Shown piece after piece: positions 5,716 to 6,574 of a stretch of DNA of 6,574 nucleotides. Under the pieces are notes generated by a model. It was not told the origin of the DNA. It saw nothing but the letters and a program-made list of their open reading frames with translations, and did no database searches. The stretch is from Kiritimatiellia bacterium. Its GTDB lineage: Bacteria > Verrucomicrobiota > Kiritimatiellia > RFP12 > UBA1067. How positions within the stretch are numbered: position 1 is the first letter of the stretch; each line of letters starts with the position of its first letter. A program made the position numbers and the translations under genes. The stretch is from contig CAAGNL010000442.1 in NCBI GenBank assembly GCA_900771305.1, positions 1 through 6,574 of the forward strand, read 5' to 3'.

Positions 5716-6574
5716 TTAAGTGGTTCGTGGTTCAACTTGACCCAAATGAAATCGTGCTTTGCGGGAATCTGGACCGACAGCCGCCCATCCTTGATGGTGG
5801 CCGTACCACGACCTGCGAGAATCTCGGCCGTGCCCGCGGTCAGATACGGAGACAGGTCCAGCGTATAGGCCGCCCGCTCATTCAACTCGCGGAAGATCAG
5901 CGCCGTGCCGCTCCGGCCGTCCTTTGCGGCGGAGACGAAGCCCGTCCAGGCGAATCCGTCCGGCTTGCAGCCTACGGGATAGATGTACCCCGCATGCACC
6001 TCGTCACGGTATTTCTTCCATGTCGCGACAAGCGGCTTCCAGGCGGCGACCGTCTCAGGCGTGAGGTTCTGGATCTCGAACCAGCCCAGCGGAGACGCGA
6101 ACATCACGGCGGCGAACAACGTATCCTTTGGCCACTTGGCCGGGGCGAGCGGATCGTCCGCGGGATAGAGCTCGCCGAGACGATCGGGATTGAGCACCTC
6201 CATACGCAGACGGGCCGGGTCGACGGCATGGGCGAGGGACCAGAGATTCCGCAACGTGAAGTGCGGCCACCAGAGGCGGCTGTCGTTCTTGCGGATGTAG
6301 CGGTTCTCGACAAAGACAGGACCGACCTCGGGGAAACCGTAGTAGCCGGGACGAATCTGCGCCGTGACGTCGAGGTCAACGGTGATGCGGCCCTGCGATC
6401 CCGCGAGGAGGCCATCCATGAGCTTCTGCTGGCGCTGGAGCGTAAGCGGAGATTCGGACCGAATCGAGTCCAGCTTGAAGTAGTCGATGCCAAGATCCTT
6501 GTGCAGACCGAGCAGCAGCTTGAGGTCCTTCTCCCAGTGTTCGGCCTCGTTGGAGCTATCCGGAACGTACCAGA
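5700..6574 (-). CDS. GH36-like (clan GH-D) alpha-galactosidase-type glycosidase, C-terminal 290 residues
   Basis: The frame is open from the right edge, so the gene is partial; the internal Met at 6419 is not the start. Visible residues begin WYVPDSSNEAEHWEKDL. DLGIDYFKLDSI (visible residues 26-37) is the clan-D strand-4 motif, with D35 as probable nucleophile. VFVENRY (86-92) followed by WPHFTLRNLWSLAHAV (102-117) and MEVLNPDR is typical of GH36-like alpha-galactosidase sequences. LYPADDPLAPAKWPKDTLFA leads to FASPLGWFEIQNL and the GYIYPVGCKPDGFAWTGF segment. The end (LIFRELNER to KHDFIWVKL) is the C-terminal beta-sandwich. The acid/base is not certain; D97 in RKNDSR is one candidate. It likely trims alpha-galactosyl or related side groups from the same polysaccharide attacked by the downstream enzymes. 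Substrate specificity cannot be read from this portion, and the signal peptide and N-terminal domain are outside the window. Confidence 0.8.
   Translation of the reverse strand, partial: WYVPDSSNEAEHWEKDLKLLLGLHKDLGIDYFKLDSIRSESPLTLQRQQKLMDGLLAGSQGRITVDLDVTAQIRPGYYGFPEVGPVFVENRYIRKNDSRLWWPHFTLRNLWSLAHAVDPARLRMEVLNPDRLGELYPADDPLAPAKWPKDTLFAAVMFASPLGWFEIQNLTPETVAAWKPLVATWKKYRDEVHAGYIYPVGCKPDGFAWTGFVSAAKDGRSGTALIFRELNERAAYTLDLSPYLTAGTAEILAGRGTATIKDGRLSVQIPAKHDFIWVKLNHEPLKKGNL

Noticed and set aside
6417..6419. Met codon at 6419 as the start of the last minus-strand gene
   Set aside because: The frame continues upstream to the right edge with clear clan-D glycosidase sequence, including YFKLDSI, so this Met is internal.

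Overview
The window reads almost entirely on the minus strand. It holds two unlike blocks: a carbohydrate-degradation operon on the right (about 1756-6574) and a small accessory or mobile block on the left (about 1-1653). The operon is GC-rich; one hand-counted 60-base stretch, 3541-3600, has 43 G/C. Its enzymes are secreted and it encodes several glycan-active families, with no SusC/SusD pair in view. The family mix, the BNR_4-type propeller and the DUF4143 ATPase would fit a gut, rumen or aquatic bacterium of the Kiritimatiellota/Verrucomicrobiota/Lentisphaerota/Planctomycetota kind. That placement is inference; there is no marker gene in the window.

Operon, in transcription order (right to left). 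First comes the C-terminal 290 residues of a GH36-like alpha-galactosidase-type glycosidase, whose N-terminus lies beyond the right edge. It overlaps by 4 bases (ATGA) the start of a secreted GH88 unsaturated glucuronyl hydrolase (412 aa). After a 102-base gap follows a secreted 868-aa two-domain protein, with an N-terminal GH105-type unsaturated uronyl hydrolase domain fused to a C-terminal BNR_4 beta-propeller. Proteins with that propeller fold include the PL24/PL25 ulvan lyases. GH88 and GH105 enzymes act only on the 4,5-unsaturated uronic acid ends that polysaccharide lyases create. The set therefore reads as a pathway for a uronic-acid-containing polysaccharide (ulvan, rhamnogalacturonan or glycosaminoglycan-like) with possible alpha-galactosyl side chains. 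The fusion may combine end-creating and end-removing activities in one chain.

Left block. After a 102-base intergenic region lies a complete 439-aa ATPase of the AAA_14/DUF4143 type. Its base composition is visibly less GC-rich than the operon (601-660 has 29 G/C of 60 by hand count). Immediately beyond its stop, an open minus-strand frame with no start codon of its own carries the C-terminal part of an IS66-like transposase and runs off the left edge. The ATPase thus sits between a transposon remnant and the sugar operon and is probably horizontally acquired.

No rRNA, tRNA, CRISPR array, complete insertion sequence or convincing intrinsic terminator was found. The long plus-strand open frames opposite the GC-rich genes are antisense shadows.
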